Assembly: GCA_001683735.1 (NCBI GenBank)
Contig: LUGG01000009.1
Location: 310,001-374,000 of the forward strand
DNA length: 64,000 bases
Reading direction: 5' to 3'
Source of the DNA: Grifola frondosa
Taxonomy: Eukaryota > Basidiomycota > Agaricomycetes > Polyporales > Grifolaceae
Each line of letters begins with the position of its first letter. Position 1 is the first letter of the stretch. A model generated the notes under the pieces. That model worked only from the letters and a program-made list of their open reading frames with translations. It did no database searches and had not been told where the DNA came from. Shown one piece after another: positions 11,980 to 24,725 of this stretch. Position numbers and translations under genes: made by a program.

Positions 11980-12893
11980 TCAAAAGTCATTCATTCTGTC
12001 TTCTATGGTACCATCTCTTTCTACGGCTTCTCCAGTGGCGTGCTTGAGTCCTGAATCGATCGCACCGACAAGTGCACTTGTCCGGTCCTTGACCGCTCTT
12101 CTCATCTCCTTGTGCACGGTCTGTCCTGCCTCGCATGCGAGCTTAAAGATGTCGGCGAACCTGTCCACATGCAGTCGCGTCTCCATCGTCACGAGGGTGA
12201 CTTTTTTAGTGTGGGGCATGACGGCCACCGTGACGTGCGGCAGGTCGTTTTCCTCGAGCGTAGTGAGGTCAAGCATAGGTGCGGTAGAGTGCACGCCGCC
12301 GGTGACGGCACAGACGAAATCAAGCAGTGGAATGCCCGCTGTGACGAGAGCTAGTGTTGTCGCGTTTATGCATGCCTGAAGGAGCCCACCATCCTGTTGG
12401 AGGACCTGGACGAAAATGTCGATCTGCGAGCGCGGGTAGAGGTTGGTCTGGACGACGGGTTCGAAGGTTGATTTGATCGTAGAGGCGAGCTCAAGAATAC
12501 GTCTGTGTACTTGGTCGGCAATCAGTTGGATGCGGTGGGCGGGCGATTGGCCCCACTCACCTGTCTGCACGCGAACGTTTTCTGCGCTCGCCAGTGCTGA
12601 ATGGGAGAACGCTCATCTCAACGTTGAGAACTGCTCGGTCGTGTAGGGTCTGTGAGCGCATTTTTGCTTCTCGAGGGCCAAAAAACAGAGACGAGGACCT
12701 GGGTGAGGCGTGGGTGATGATGGCGGAGCCGTCGGCGGTGCCCTGTTGGGAGAGGTCGATGGAGATGTCGCGAAGCTCGTACTGCCGCCTTCCGTCGGAG
12801 CGATAACCACCGTCGTTGAGGATCTCTACCCTGGAACTCTGTAAACGAGGTGAATACGCGGAGAAGGGGTGGTCGAGAAAAGGTGCTGACCAT
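11980..12893 (-). CDS. SKI6: exosome complex component RRP41 (RNase PH-like)
   Basis: Ring subunit of the RNA exosome, which processes and degrades RNA 3' to 5' in nucleus and cytoplasm. Exons are 12893-12891 (only the ATG codon), 12838-12561 and 12502-11980, totalling 267 aa. The N-terminus after splicing is MSSRVEILNDGGYRSDGRR, matching the family. Later come FGPREAKMRSQ, ERRKRSRADRRILELAS across intron 2, and YPRSQIDIFVQVLQQDGG. About nine residues between THASP and FGPRE do not match the family in this frame but do in the next frame (LTQVLVSVF). This implies one missing G and one extra T that cancel each other. Fungal ring subunits are mostly non-catalytic. The gene is divergent from the NAPRT gene, 173 bp away. 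Confidence 0.94.
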
Positions 12894-13066
12894 GGCGCAA
12901 AGTGAAGAGGCGTGGTGGTCGCTTTATAGGAGTTCATCCTGACCAGATCAGGCAACTCTACACTTCTCTGTTATCGTATTCGAACCATGACCATCCCTGA
13001 GACCAGCTCCTGACCACGACCGCCTCCCTTAGACTTTCACATTTTGTGGCATATCTATCTGCCAAC

Positions 13067-14791
13067 ATGTCTATCACTGATAGCGGTGCTGACAACGGCG
13101 TTGTGTTGCCTGCCTCAATTCTAGACACAGATTTGTACAAGGTCGGTACACACAGGCACATTCCTAGCCATGACCTCACCGCTGCCTACAGTTCACCATG
13201 CAGCAGGCCGTCCTGCACCATTTTCCCGACGTCCATGCAACTTACAAGTTTACCCACCGTGACAAGGATGTCTTCTTCCCTCGCCACTGTTTCGAACGCT
13301 TCAAGCTCTCCGTTTCGCGTGCGTATCCTACCTCCCTCGTGATTCCAAGTCGATTCACGTCCCCGTGACAGACTTTGGTGAGCTCAGGCTCTCCGACACC
13401 GAACATAGATGGCTCGCAGAGGCATGCCCCTACTTCAGTCCTGACTATTTGCAGTACGTGGCTGCCTACCGTTTCAAAACCGACCAGGTCCACCTCGAGT
13501 TCGAACCTGTTTCGGAAGATGGCCGTCTCGGCAATATACACATAGAAGCTGGCGGCCCTTGGGTGGAGACCATCCTCTGGGAGGTTCCCCTCATGGCTTG
13601 TCTTAGCGAGATATATTTCAAGACTGTTGACACAGACTGGAACTACGACGGCCAAGAAGGTAAATTAGCTGGGTGGCTTACTTGCCTACAGTGTTCCTCA
13701 CGCTCTATGATCCATCAGAGACTGCATATACTAAAGCAGAAACACTTTTGAACGCTGGTTGTGTTTTCAGTGAATTCGGCACGAGACGACGCCGCTCCTT
13801 TCACACCCAGGAACTCGTCATGCAGGGCCTCATCCGAGCTTCACGAGATCTACCCGGAAAGGGAAATTGTCCGGAACAATAATGTAAGTCCCTTCGTGGA
13901 TCGGGAGGATGTTCTCGCTAAGTCCGCCAGGTTTACTTGGCGTTCAAATATGGCGTGACTGCCGTCGGCACTATTGCTCAGTAGGCCTTTGCGATATCTT
14001 TTTCGATCGCTCTCACAATTTTCTGATGATAGCGAATGGTTCATGGCGGTGTGTATGGTTCTTATCGTCCGTCTCTCGAACCTACTTATTTCGCGTAGGT
14101 AGGTGCACTCAGAGGCTATGAGCACGCCAACGCTATAGCTTTGAATCTCTGGGAGGACGTTTACCCCGAGGTTCTCCACCTTGCATTGACAGATACATTC
14201 TCGACCGAGGCATTCTACAAGGTATACTGCCAGTTGCCGGCCGTTGTCTTGGTTGTTCATGATCAAGTCTAGGATTTTCTGCAGAACAAGGAGCAGGCAG
14301 TGAAATGGGCGGGTCTGCGTCAAGATTCCGGAGACCCATTCATTTACGCTCCCCGTGCAAAGGAAGTCTATATGCAGCTCAACATTGATTACCACAAGAA
14401 GATGATCATCTTCTCCGATGCCTGAATGTTGACAAGGTCTTAAAGTTGAAACATCAATGCGACGAGCTCGGATTTCCATGTGACTCTGATTCTCCAGCTT
14501 CGATGTCAGTGGTCCAACTAACTTCATGATTTCAGCATCATTCGGAATCGGAACATCACTCTCCAATGATTTCAAGACCTTATCTAGTGGCAGAATATCC
14601 AAGAGCAGGGCTTTGAACATGGTTATCAAGCTTGCATCTGTCAATGACAAGCCTTGTGTCAAGATCAGTGATGAGATCACAAAGGTAAGAGTGCACTTGT
14701 TTTGTTTTCAATGATCATCTAGTCATGGCTCTCATAGAACACCGGGGATCCTAACACTGTACAGTTAGTGAAGAAGGTTCTGGGATATAGC
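13067..14791 (+). CDS. NPT1: nicotinate phosphoribosyltransferase, frame-disrupted
   Basis: NAD salvage enzyme converting nicotinate and PRPP to nicotinate mononucleotide. Exon 1 is 13067-13141, exon 2 13192-13318 and exon 3 starts 13372; about six more exons follow, all with GT-AG borders. Landmarks in order: [107 protein letters not shown] and [17 protein letters not shown]. Single-base deletions are visible near 13860-13883 (two, both in A runs) and near 14424 (C before TGAATG), so no continuous frame exists as written. The similarity stops at VLGY; the frame then runs into AT-rich repeat DNA to 15058, while a TAG at 14788-14790 would close it after one further missing base. This is the last gene before the transposon compartment. 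Confidence 0.88.
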
Positions 14792-17700
14792 ATTTGGTGT
14801 TTACTTTGCACTTTTATGATTTTGGTGCATGCACAGAGTTTTCCGACCTCATGTGAAACAGTTTGTGCGTGTGTTTGCATGCATGTGGTCAACTCAATCC
14901 GGTATATTCTCCAACATATTTTACCCCCACAACATTTTGTTCAGCCTCCTCAGGAGCTCCTGAATGATTGTTCCTTCTTGATGTCAATGATGCACAGCCT
15001 AAAGAAATTAATCCCTGAAATGATAGCTACCACATTACTGTTATCCAATGCCTTCTAATCCTTTAGTTTACATCATAACTTACCCAGCATACACACTATT
15101 GCACTAGAAAAGTGCTGACTAGGCTGTCAGTATGAACCTCACTTGTTGTAATTTTATTATGATTACATTCAGTCAATATAGTATTAAATTTTCAATGATA
15201 GTACAATAAACCCAGTTGATTACTTCATATAACTGAAAACTATTATGCTCCATATCAATTTGACAGAGGAAAAAATCTAAAAGTTAAAGGCTCAGCATGG
15301 AGTAGCTCTGGTCACATATAAATGCACTAATTATATCAGCATGACAATCAACAATGTTTCACTTTTTGAAATACAGTGATAACAGTAATTATTTATAGTA
15401 TTTCTGCTTTCAAGTAGTGTCTTAAGTATGTGGTGGGGACCTATTGGATGAGCACATATAATATGTCAGATTATGAGAAAGTGCACTGAGCCTGTTTTAT
15501 TAGACTAGTATGTCAGTATATTATTAACTTTTTCTCTTGTTCTTATTTCTCTTAAAAATTATATATGCTCATATTTGTGCAATAGCCTCAAAGTCAATAT
15601 GACTGAGTTCAATGTAACCTGATGTTACATCCTCATTATTACAATGGTAAATCAAAGTTACTGTGAGCATATTAAGGCTATGGCTGATATCAAGTTGGTA
15701 GAATTGACACACTATTTATATCTAGAAAAATGATATGTGTAGACTGGTTTATATAATTTAGGAGTGTGACTGACAACACTAAAGATGCAGAAGGACATCA
15801 GAGTATAAATTTTCTGATATAAAATTTTTTTGAAAAAAAAAAAAGCAATATGAGGATGGACAATTATGACAAATGACAATATAAGCTAATGTTTTCCTGT
15901 AATGGTTGGTCACCTAATGTGCAGAGTCACCTAGTGGCTATATCAAATGGTGTGAAAGCAGTGCTGCACAACTTGACCCCTTGACAACTGCAAGTATGTC
16001 ATCTGTCTGGATTCTGTGAATCCATGGCTTATACTAGATTTGTCATATGTTATGAAAAACATACTGCTTTTGATATATTTTGATTTTAGCCATTATATAT
16101 TTCATCCTTCATTTTTCTCAATTCTTCATGGATTCTCTTCATATTAGATTTGTCTGAAAGTGCTCATTTATGTGAGTATATAAAGATGTTGTTAAGTCAT
16201 TTGTTATTTGAATCAAAATATATCATTTTGGACAGCCACCTCAGAGTGTTCTACTAAATTTCTACTTCAAATATCCAGCACATTTCTTGATTTCTTTGTT
16301 TCTTTGGTTGTATATATTACCTATTTAATGTTTTGAAATTTAATTGTCAGAATATATCACAAAAATATATATCATTTTTAATGGGTGCAGCTACACCAGA
16401 ATTAGGTTTCTTGTCCCTCCATCAATTCTTCATGAAAATTTTCATTTAATCTTTTCACACTTCTAAAGATGTACATTTACATATTTTGTGCAGTACAGGG
16501 CACAATACAGCAATAATATTTCATGTCCCCCCTACTTTGCTGGCTTGTATTCATCTCAAATTGAAATATTAATACTCAACTAGTTCGTACACATGAAAAC
16601 CATCTGAAAGATGAAATATGTCCAAATAATGTAATGTTTACATGGAATGAATTTGTCTGGTATTCACCTCACAATGCATAAAATAACTCTGAGTGACAGT
16701 TTATATACTGATTCTGCAACATCTTCATATAGTATGTATATTCACTTGTTTTTTGTTTTCTCTTTTGCACATATTTTATGCATTCTATATTGTCAACATA
16801 ATAGTGTTGCCATGGCTTAGTTACACCTGTTTCAGCTTTTTAGATATTCTGACATGAGTTTTACAGATAAAGATATAATCTTAATTGAAATTAATACCTA
16901 AGATGTATATGTATTTGAATGTAACACCACCATTTGCATAATTATCTTGAATATGTTTCAATTTCAATTACATTGGTAAAAAAGCTGACTAACAAGTCAG
17001 ACTATGCAATTGGCTTTTTGGCCATATCTCCATCAATACGAGGTATAACATTTTGATATTTGGCAAGATTATGCGGCTATATATAGGCTACGAAATGAAT
17101 GTAAGATCACTGTAATATCTAAAAACCTGCAGAAGTTATGAGTCATATACTATTTAGGCCTGACTTAGCTGCAGCAACACTACAACATAAGCATTTCATT
17201 GTCTTGTTATTCATGATAGTCATGACTCTGTAATAAAGTCACTTAAATTTGATGTGTATCATCCAAATTGTAATACAAACTAATCACAATAAGGTCAAAT
17301 TGTAATATGGGCTACTTATAATAGGGTGTAATACAGGCTATTACAAGTAAGGCTCCAACCATGTAGTATACATTTACAAAATTTTGGTAAATATATAGTA
17401 TACAGTATATACATGGTATGTATATCTATATATATGATATGTATAGTTACTATCAAGTTATAAATTAGTACTAGTATTATAACATTCTATATTTCTATAT
17501 TGTTTTATTGATTCATTACTTTATATACTTTGTTATGAAGAGGGTTTCAGTCTTTAGAGGACTATGTATATCAGCACAAAAGTAATGATATGAGAAGAAA
17601 AGATGTTCCCCTATCAGAAATAGCAATGAAGTTAACTTATTATGTTCAATTACTTTTTTAAATGTAAGCAGAGTTGTTATTTAAGGCTAATAATGCAAGA

Positions 17701-17879
17701 AAGCTTTATAAATAATCAATAGAAGGTAAAAAATTATTTGCCTAGTTTATAAAATTTGATATAATGATCAAGAATTGACATGTCAATCCCACTGGCAAGC
17801 CAAATTCATGAGTGTTTAATTTACTTTAAGAGCACATAAATATAAAGATGCAACATTTCATACTAGTCAATGTAATAAG

Positions 17880-18200
17880 CTTATTCACAGTGTATTATAT
17901 GTTATCTACAAAGCCTAGAAGAGCAATGTCTCATGTGAATGGCTTGAAATGATCAATTTCCTTTGGCAGCTCATGATACAAATCAATAGAACTCTTGGTG
18001 GCAAACAAGATATGAAACATCATTTACTGACACTCTATAAGGATGTGGCCAAATTAATGAAATCACTACAGCACCATCACATCCACACTATAAAGCATGG
18101 ACACATTGTTGATGGTGAGAAGGGTGAGGTGCCCAACATGTTGCAATAGGGCTAAACCAGCTCTATGGACTACTGCAAGGCTATTAAACAATTCTTCTTG
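17880..18200 (+). pseudogene. DUF6589-like fragment, decayed
   Basis: A forward frame reads YKA, a stop, then KSNVSCEWLEMI, continuing through QINRTLGGKQDMKHHLL, DVAKLMKSLQHHHIHTI and KHGHIVDGEKGEVPNML before further stops. From memory this matches the C-terminal part of the DUF6589 proteins that are abundant in Agaricomycete repeat regions (pattern YKAHGSN, EWL, then a His-rich LMKSL segment). The function of that family is not known. The fragment lacks the N-terminal bulk and has in-frame stops. Not verified by search. Confidence 0.5.
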
Positions 18201-19375
18201 CAACTTGGTCATTTGAAATGAGTTAATTTATTATACTGTTTTGCAATCATTCTTGGGGAGCTCCTGAAAGCAATGTGATCTTTTACAGTAAGACATCTTG
18301 ATTTCTTTTTGCTGTCCTAGACATTGATACTCCCAGGGTGTTAATAACATGTGATTTTGTGAATTTGGCATTTTGCATCACAGTCAGTCATATATAATGA
18401 TATGACATGCAGTGAGATTTGTTACACTTTTAATCCAGTGATACTTCCATGTCTGATGTTATTGACTTATGGTCTTATCTTTCTGCAAACATAAAAATGT
18501 ATGCACTACCTGCCAAATGCATCTTCAGTTCACATGCATAACCTTCACATTGTTATAAATATGAATGCTGGTATTTATACCATATCACAGTTTTCTAAAG
18601 ACATACATTGGAGCTAAGAGAGAACAAACAACAATGTATTATACACTCACATATAACAATCTAGTTATTTTCTGGTATGTTGCTAGATTGCAATGAACAT
18701 CATCTTATTATGAAGGACTTCCATTAGAATGAGTGTCCATCAGTTTCATACCCCTGTTCAATTTTGACTTTAATTTGTTAACTGTCCTTCTTAAATGTCT
18801 GCCACTAGTCCAAGACAGTAGATGCATTCACAAATCTCATTGTCAGTGGATCATTTCAAAAATGGGGAGAACACAATGATGTATTCACTACTGTCAGCAT
18901 ATATAGACATTAATGTAACATATGATATTAATCACTATGCATACTCAAGACAACATGAATTCAAAGATATATATGACAGAACAACAGAGATCTTCAGCAT
19001 AAGAACCAATATAATGAAATCGAAATGGTATCATACTTATTGAGTCCTCTATCAAATGTTATGTTTCTAAAATTGACCCCACCCTATCAAACCAGTTTTT
19101 AAATCTGCCACCATTTAAACCTAGTAGTGCTATGTCTAGTGATCTTTGAATACCATCTGATACACATTCTGAATTGGTCATTCAAACACACCTTTCCATA
19201 TAACTCCACCCTGTGTATCACATCATTGATTAACAATGTACCTACTTATCACCATCAAAATGAAAATGTATGAGGTGTGTTTCTTTCTAATGTTCCTGTT
19301 TATGACTGATTAATATCATACATATAGATGCCTATATAAAACAGCAACCAATTTACATTCTCCATTCTTCCTGAC

Positions 19376-19686
19376 AAAGCCAAAAGCAAATGCTGGGGTG
19401 CCAGAGACTCAATAGAACAAGACACTGGGAGCTGCTAAGGACACCAAGAGGGCAGACTTCTGAGATGCTATGGAACAAAATGTAGATCTGAGTAAATAGA
19501 AATGTGGCACAAACTGTGGCTGAAGGATGAAGGCATAGTGAAGCAGTGAATAACAAAGATATGGCTCTGTAAATGTAAGACAATATAAATAAAAGAGGGT
19601 GCAATAAGTGACCATAATGAAAATTGAAAATGAGAGAGAAAGTGAGAGAGAGAGGGAGGGAGGGAGAGGAAATTATACAACTAACA
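19376..19686 (-). repeat. decayed Copia-2-family LTR, reverse orientation
   Basis: The reverse complement follows the Copia-2 LTR (57261-57571) almost end to end: TGTTAGTTGTATAATTTC at the start, then CAGAGCCATATCT, CTTCAGCCACAG and CTATTTACT, and CAGCATTTGCTTTTGGCT at the end. It is heavily diverged and all its CpG sites are lost. No internal retroelement sequence adjoins it, so it is an old solo LTR or fragment. Confidence 0.8.
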
Positions 19687-20071
19687 TCTCCTGGCTATCT
19701 AGACACTCACCTTGTCAAAAAGGTGGGGAGAGAGTAATGCTCAAAGTGAGAGGAGAATGTGTGATAAGGGGATCAGCAAAATAGTTGTTGAGTTTGAGCC
19801 TGAAGGGTGCAAACAGGCCTCCTTATATACATGTGTACTAGAACCCTGGACACTATCTTAGGACCTATGATACTATGTTGACTGATGGATGACAGATGTT
19901 GCACATGACTGCCAAGCCATGAGTCAGCCAAGTCAGTGACCAGTAGCATATCTCCTGTTACAATCTTATCTATCTACATCTATGATTAGAAAATAAGAAG
20001 AAAATGATAAGATAACCTGATAAGAGATTAATAAGATGATGTTAAGATAATGATAAAATAATCATAAATTA

Positions 20072-21593
20072 CTTGGTTTTAGAGGGCCATTGCTCTGCAT
20101 GGCAGGTACGATTGATGAGAAAAATGATTAATTCTATTATTTTTTAAGTTTTATTTATTTTAAAATATTATATATAACCTTTTTCTATCCTGTTGACAAT
20201 ATGCCTCCTTTGTAAAGTATTAAACTTATTATTTCAGTCATTAATTACTGCAGTTTAAGGGTTTTAACTTACTCAAAGCTAATCAAGGACCTGATCCCTA
20301 TCAATATACTCCTCTCTGCATCATATGGTCTGTATGCTCCTCATCCCCTTTGTGGGCTACAATGCCTCTTGTGCATTGTTATGCTGATTGTCCCACTTTA
20401 TAGTGGGCTGCAGTGTCTCCTGCATGTGATCACTGATATGATGGCCTTAGCTATGCAAATTGAATTATTTGCACATTTTGAACATCTGACAATTCTTCAG
20501 GAGCTATACTTGAATTCAGTAGGATTGCACCTGTGATTACATTATTGCAGGTTATTTAAACAATAACCTTATATCTTATTGTGATGCATGGTCAGCCAAA
20601 TTACACCTACTGTTAGCTTTAATGCTTTGCACACTCAATATTCATGTGATATGATATCTCTATTCACATTCACCATATAACAACATGTGAGATCCTAGTC
20701 TTTTTAGCTCTTACCCAGTCTCAGATTAATTCTAAAACCCAGTGACTCATGTCACATGACTCCACACATCAATATGATGTTGCAACTATTGTTTGCAGCA
20801 CATCTTGGACCATACCCCTGATGTGACACATCTTCCTTTCAAATTAATGCCCTGAGAAGGCCACATGTCTACTCTCATATACCTTTTGCATATTTTGCAT
20901 GCTGATGTAGTGCATGGCTATATGCAGCAGGTGTAGTAGTTCAGCCACTATATATTCTGTATTCCCCCAGACCTTCATTAATATTGCCACTGACCTTTTT
21001 CCTTACTAGTTAGTATATTTCACAGGACATGTTCATTGCAAGGCACTTGCAATCAGCTTTTGATTCATACTGAGATCTTTTTCTGTTTCAGATGCATAAA
21101 ATAATTTATAAAAATTCATGTATAGTATGATATGAATCAGATACAAGTTTTCCCCACAAGTACAGTATTCAAAATTGTCAGCTTCACTTGCAATTGCATA
21201 TACTCCACACTTAACTCAATATACTGCAAAACTGTGACTGCAATACTTGCAACTCTACATGTAGACTGTTATACAAACTGTAACTGCAAACCCTGTGATC
21301 AAGAAGACCTTATTGTCATAATATGCATGGAGCACATGGAGAAACTACATTGTTAAGCATTCCTTTTATATTGTTTTGCATTTTCCAAGACACATGATTC
21401 ACTTGCAACTTGCGAGTACAATTAACTTATGCAAGAAATTGGGAGCCCATTCATACTGTATCTCATTGCTACTGACTTAACAATTTGTAGGATACATATT
21501 AGGTATTTTATAGGTCAGAGTTGGCAAGAGAGTATCACTACAACTCATTATTTCTGCTCCAGCATGAACTCTCAGTGGAAGCCTCTCACCTGG
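20072..21593 (+). mobile_element. 1.5 kb non-autonomous element 'X', copy A
   Basis: A 1,522 bp unit beginning CTTGGTTTTAGAGGGCCATT and ending AGCCTCTCACCTGG, flanked by the direct repeat ATTA (20068-20071 and 21594-21597). A second copy lies inverted at 31406-33070, and a 5' part recurs at 39015-39135. The two ends are only weakly inverted. No protein of more than about 75 codons is open and none is recognisable, so the element was probably mobilised in trans. Class not determined. Confidence 0.6.
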
Positions 21594-21599
21594 ATTACG

Positions 21600-24120
21600 A
21601 TTGATGAGGAACGAATTAATCGTTCTTAATAGGCGAGGTCCCCAGCCAAATCTTGTCACGCACTTTTCATCGCAAAAGCCGTGGAAAGCTTTTTCAATAC
21701 AAAAATTTGTATCCGTGGAACGAAATTTCTAGGTTAGGGTTATGATCCAATACAACTAGGTAACAACTTTGTTCTTACTCGGTAAGAAAATTTTGTATGT
21801 GAGGTTCTTACTTTTCTTATCGGGTGGCTGAGAAAAACAGACGAAGATAAAACTATGTCAGATGCACGTGATCTTTGTCATGCCTCTAATCACAAAACAA
21901 ATGTTTTGCATGATAAAACATGACATAAAACATATCATCAATGTTTTTGAAAGTCAGTTTGAGGCTATGACATATGTTGCGGAAGGAGCAAAACATATGT
22001 GATTATAAATCTGACATATCCCAAAAAGGCAGAAGGTTGGGTGTGTCTGTCATATGAAGCGCTAAACTCATCATCTGAACTATTGATTATCAATCCATCT
22101 ATTATACATTATAAATAAGTAATTATAGAGTTACCATATTAATGGTTGACATTTATAAATGTGAATGTACAGGTTGAATTGATGTTATGGAAAACATACT
22201 GCATTTGGTATGTTTTGGTTTCAGCCACCATATGTTTTTTCCTCCATTCCTCCCTCAATTCTTCACGGATTCTCTTCATATTAGATTCGTCGAAAACGCT
22301 CATTTGGTAGTGTTCAAATATATAAATTATTCCTTATTCTATGACAATAAAAACATACCATTCTGGGCAGCCACCCCAGAATGTTCTGCTGAATTCCCCC
22401 CCCCCAAATTTTCACCAAATCTCTTGATTTTTTCATCCCCTTGGTTGCATATACTACCTATTTAATGTTCTGAGTTTTATTTGTCAGAATATGTCACAGA
22501 AAACATACCATTTCTGGTGGGTGCAGGCTCAGCCACACCAGAGTTCCTCCCCTTGCCCCTCCATCAGTTCTTCATCAAATTTCTTCATTTAACATTCCTC
22601 TTACTCTCATTAATGTACTCTTCAATATTATTTACCATACAGATCCCCTATACAATCAATTTTTGTTTCCCCCTGCTTTGCTGGCTGATATCCACTCCAG
22701 ATTGAGAAATTAATACTCCACCAATTCATGCATATGAGGAGTCGTCTGAAAGCTAGAATTTACCCGAATAAGACGACGTTTACGCGAAATGAATCGGTCC
22801 AGTATTCACCTTGCAGCAGTCAGATGTCTAATGCACTGAGTAGCCCGGTGGCTACAATAATGCATAGGCCGGTCTGGACCTATGACCTACTAGCGGTCAT
22901 CGACGAGCCAATTTTGACCCCTCGACGACCGCTAGTATGTCATTGGTCTAGATCCTTCATCAATAAGCACTTTTTAAGACATTAAATTAATTTAATTCAA
23001 ATAATTACAGCCCATGTCAAATGTTGAATATTTGACATATTAATGTCTCCCACTCCCTCATTACTTATATGCTCATGCTAGACATCTACACTCATGCTCA
23101 CAATCACCGCCATACTCATACCATTGTGCTTGCTATATTTGTTTCAGCCACCATATGTTGTTTTCCATATTGCTTCCTCAATTCTTCACGGAATTTTATG
23201 ATCTTGGGCTCGTCTGAAAGCGATCGTTTAGGAGATTTAGAATACATTAATAACTTTGTGTGATAGTAAAATAAAAACATACCATTCTGGACAATTTCAC
23301 CAGAATGTTTTCCTGAATTCCTCCCTCAAATTGTTACCAAATCTCTTGATTCATTTATTCCCTTGGTCACCTTAATGTCCCATTTGATGTTATAAATTTT
23401 TTTGGCAGAATATGTGACGGAACGAAAACATACCATTTCTGATGGTCAGGCTCAGCCACACCAGAATTCCTCCCCATCCTCCTCCCTCAATACTCTAGTA
23501 TTCTCTTCATTTAACATTCTCTTAGTCTACATATGTGTAGTTAATTTTGTGTACAGTAGATAGCCAAACAATGACAAAATTTGTCTCCTCCTGCTTTGCT
23601 GGCAGAGATCCCTCCTAATTTGGGAAATGAATATTGGACAGAATCTGGAGTGAAGTGCACCCTCTGAGAGATGTATTTTATCCTAATAAGGCGATGTTTA
23701 TGCGGAAAGATTCTGTCCAGTACTCGCCTCAGAGCACACAAAGCAGTATTCAGGGGTGGCTGAAGCATTTCCTCCATCCTTCCTGAATGGAATTTGCCCC
23801 TAATTTCAAACGACTTTTGTGGTGTATTCCTTTGTATTGGGGCATCATTATGAGCCATACATAATGCATATCATAGATGATCCCATATTGTGAAATTCTT
23901 ATCAGCTTCCCCTGTAGATTATACAATTGTACTACTACATGAAATATAATAAAAGATCAGATGGCAGGATAGGATAGAGGAATATAATAGCTTCCAAACA
24001 AGTCCAAGATCATAAATATTGATGAGGAATTGAGGGAACCATTGAGGAATCCTGATTCACTGTAGGTGACTTGAGCCTGGTACAGCAATATGGAGGTTTC
24101 AGCCACAATTAGGTATTTTC
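21600..24120. repeat. 2.5 kb inverted repeat, arm A (partner 35020-37545)
   Basis: Read forward, this stretch matches the reverse complement of 37545-35020 in the same order. Landmarks are the TAATCGTTCTTAATAGGCGAGG edge, the cassette around CCATTTCTGGTGGGTGCAGG (22505-22525), the hairpin near 22870-22960, and the block near 23560-23760. Divergence is moderate, with many G/A and C/T differences. It contains no gene. Partial copies also occur at 24420-24720 with 29771-30130 (one copy split by Copia-1), 49340-49480, 53400-53960 and 54560-55080. Confidence 0.75.
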
Positions 24121-24419
24121 CTCATATCTCCCCCCTTCCTCATGGATTGTTGTGATGTTTATTGATATTGTAGAGCTATATGAGTACTATAACTATAGCA
24201 CTTTTTACATTTTTAAAGCTCCCAGAAAAACCCTAGCAGGGGGGTATCACATTTTAGTGTTTGGGATGCAGCATTATCAAATATGCATCAAATGGTAAGA
24301 TAGAAGACATGTCTGAGAGATATATACAATGTAAAATGTATACAAAAACAAGCATGAAAAAAGAGCAACTGAGCAGAAGGATATTGGGTGATCAGTGTGG
24401 CAACTGTCACCCAAGGTTG

Positions 24420-24725
24420 TTGTGTATGTCCTGAAGCAAGTACCGGACAGAATCTTTTCACATAAACATGCCTTATTAGGATAAAATACAGCTTTTAGAC
24501 GGGCCCTGCGTTCCAAATTCCGTCCGATATTCATTTCCCAAATTAGGAGGGATCCCTGCCAGCAAAGCAGGGGGAGATGAAATATTATCATCGTTTGGGG
24601 CTATCTACTGTACATATAATCAAAGTACACATATGTAGGACTAAGGGGAATGTTAAATGAAGGGAATCCATGAAGTATTGAGGGAGGGGGAGGGGGAGGA
24701 ATTCTGGTGTGGCTGAGCCTGCACC
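24420..24725. repeat. dispersed repeat half, split by Copia-1
   Basis: This matches the reverse of 23455-23760 and the forward sequence of 35395-35690, including CAGCAAAGCAGG and GGAATTCTGGTGTGGCTGAG. It stops exactly at the left target duplication of Copia-1 and resumes after the right one with ACCAGAAATGGTATG. That restores the order seen at 35685-35705 and shows the pre-insertion site. Confidence 0.75.

Larger units (their letters stand above)
14792..20067. other. AT-rich, CpG-erased degenerate DNA
   Basis: About 5.3 kb with no intact gene. Between 15001 and 20100 I counted six CG dinucleotides by eye, whereas the gene-dense part to the left is full of them. It contains a DUF6589-like remnant (17880-18200), a decayed copy of the Copia-2 LTR (19376-19686), and faint copies of the dispersed repeat seen at 22.2 and 36.9 kb (for example near 15900-16120). 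The rest is unrecognisable. Confidence 0.75.
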
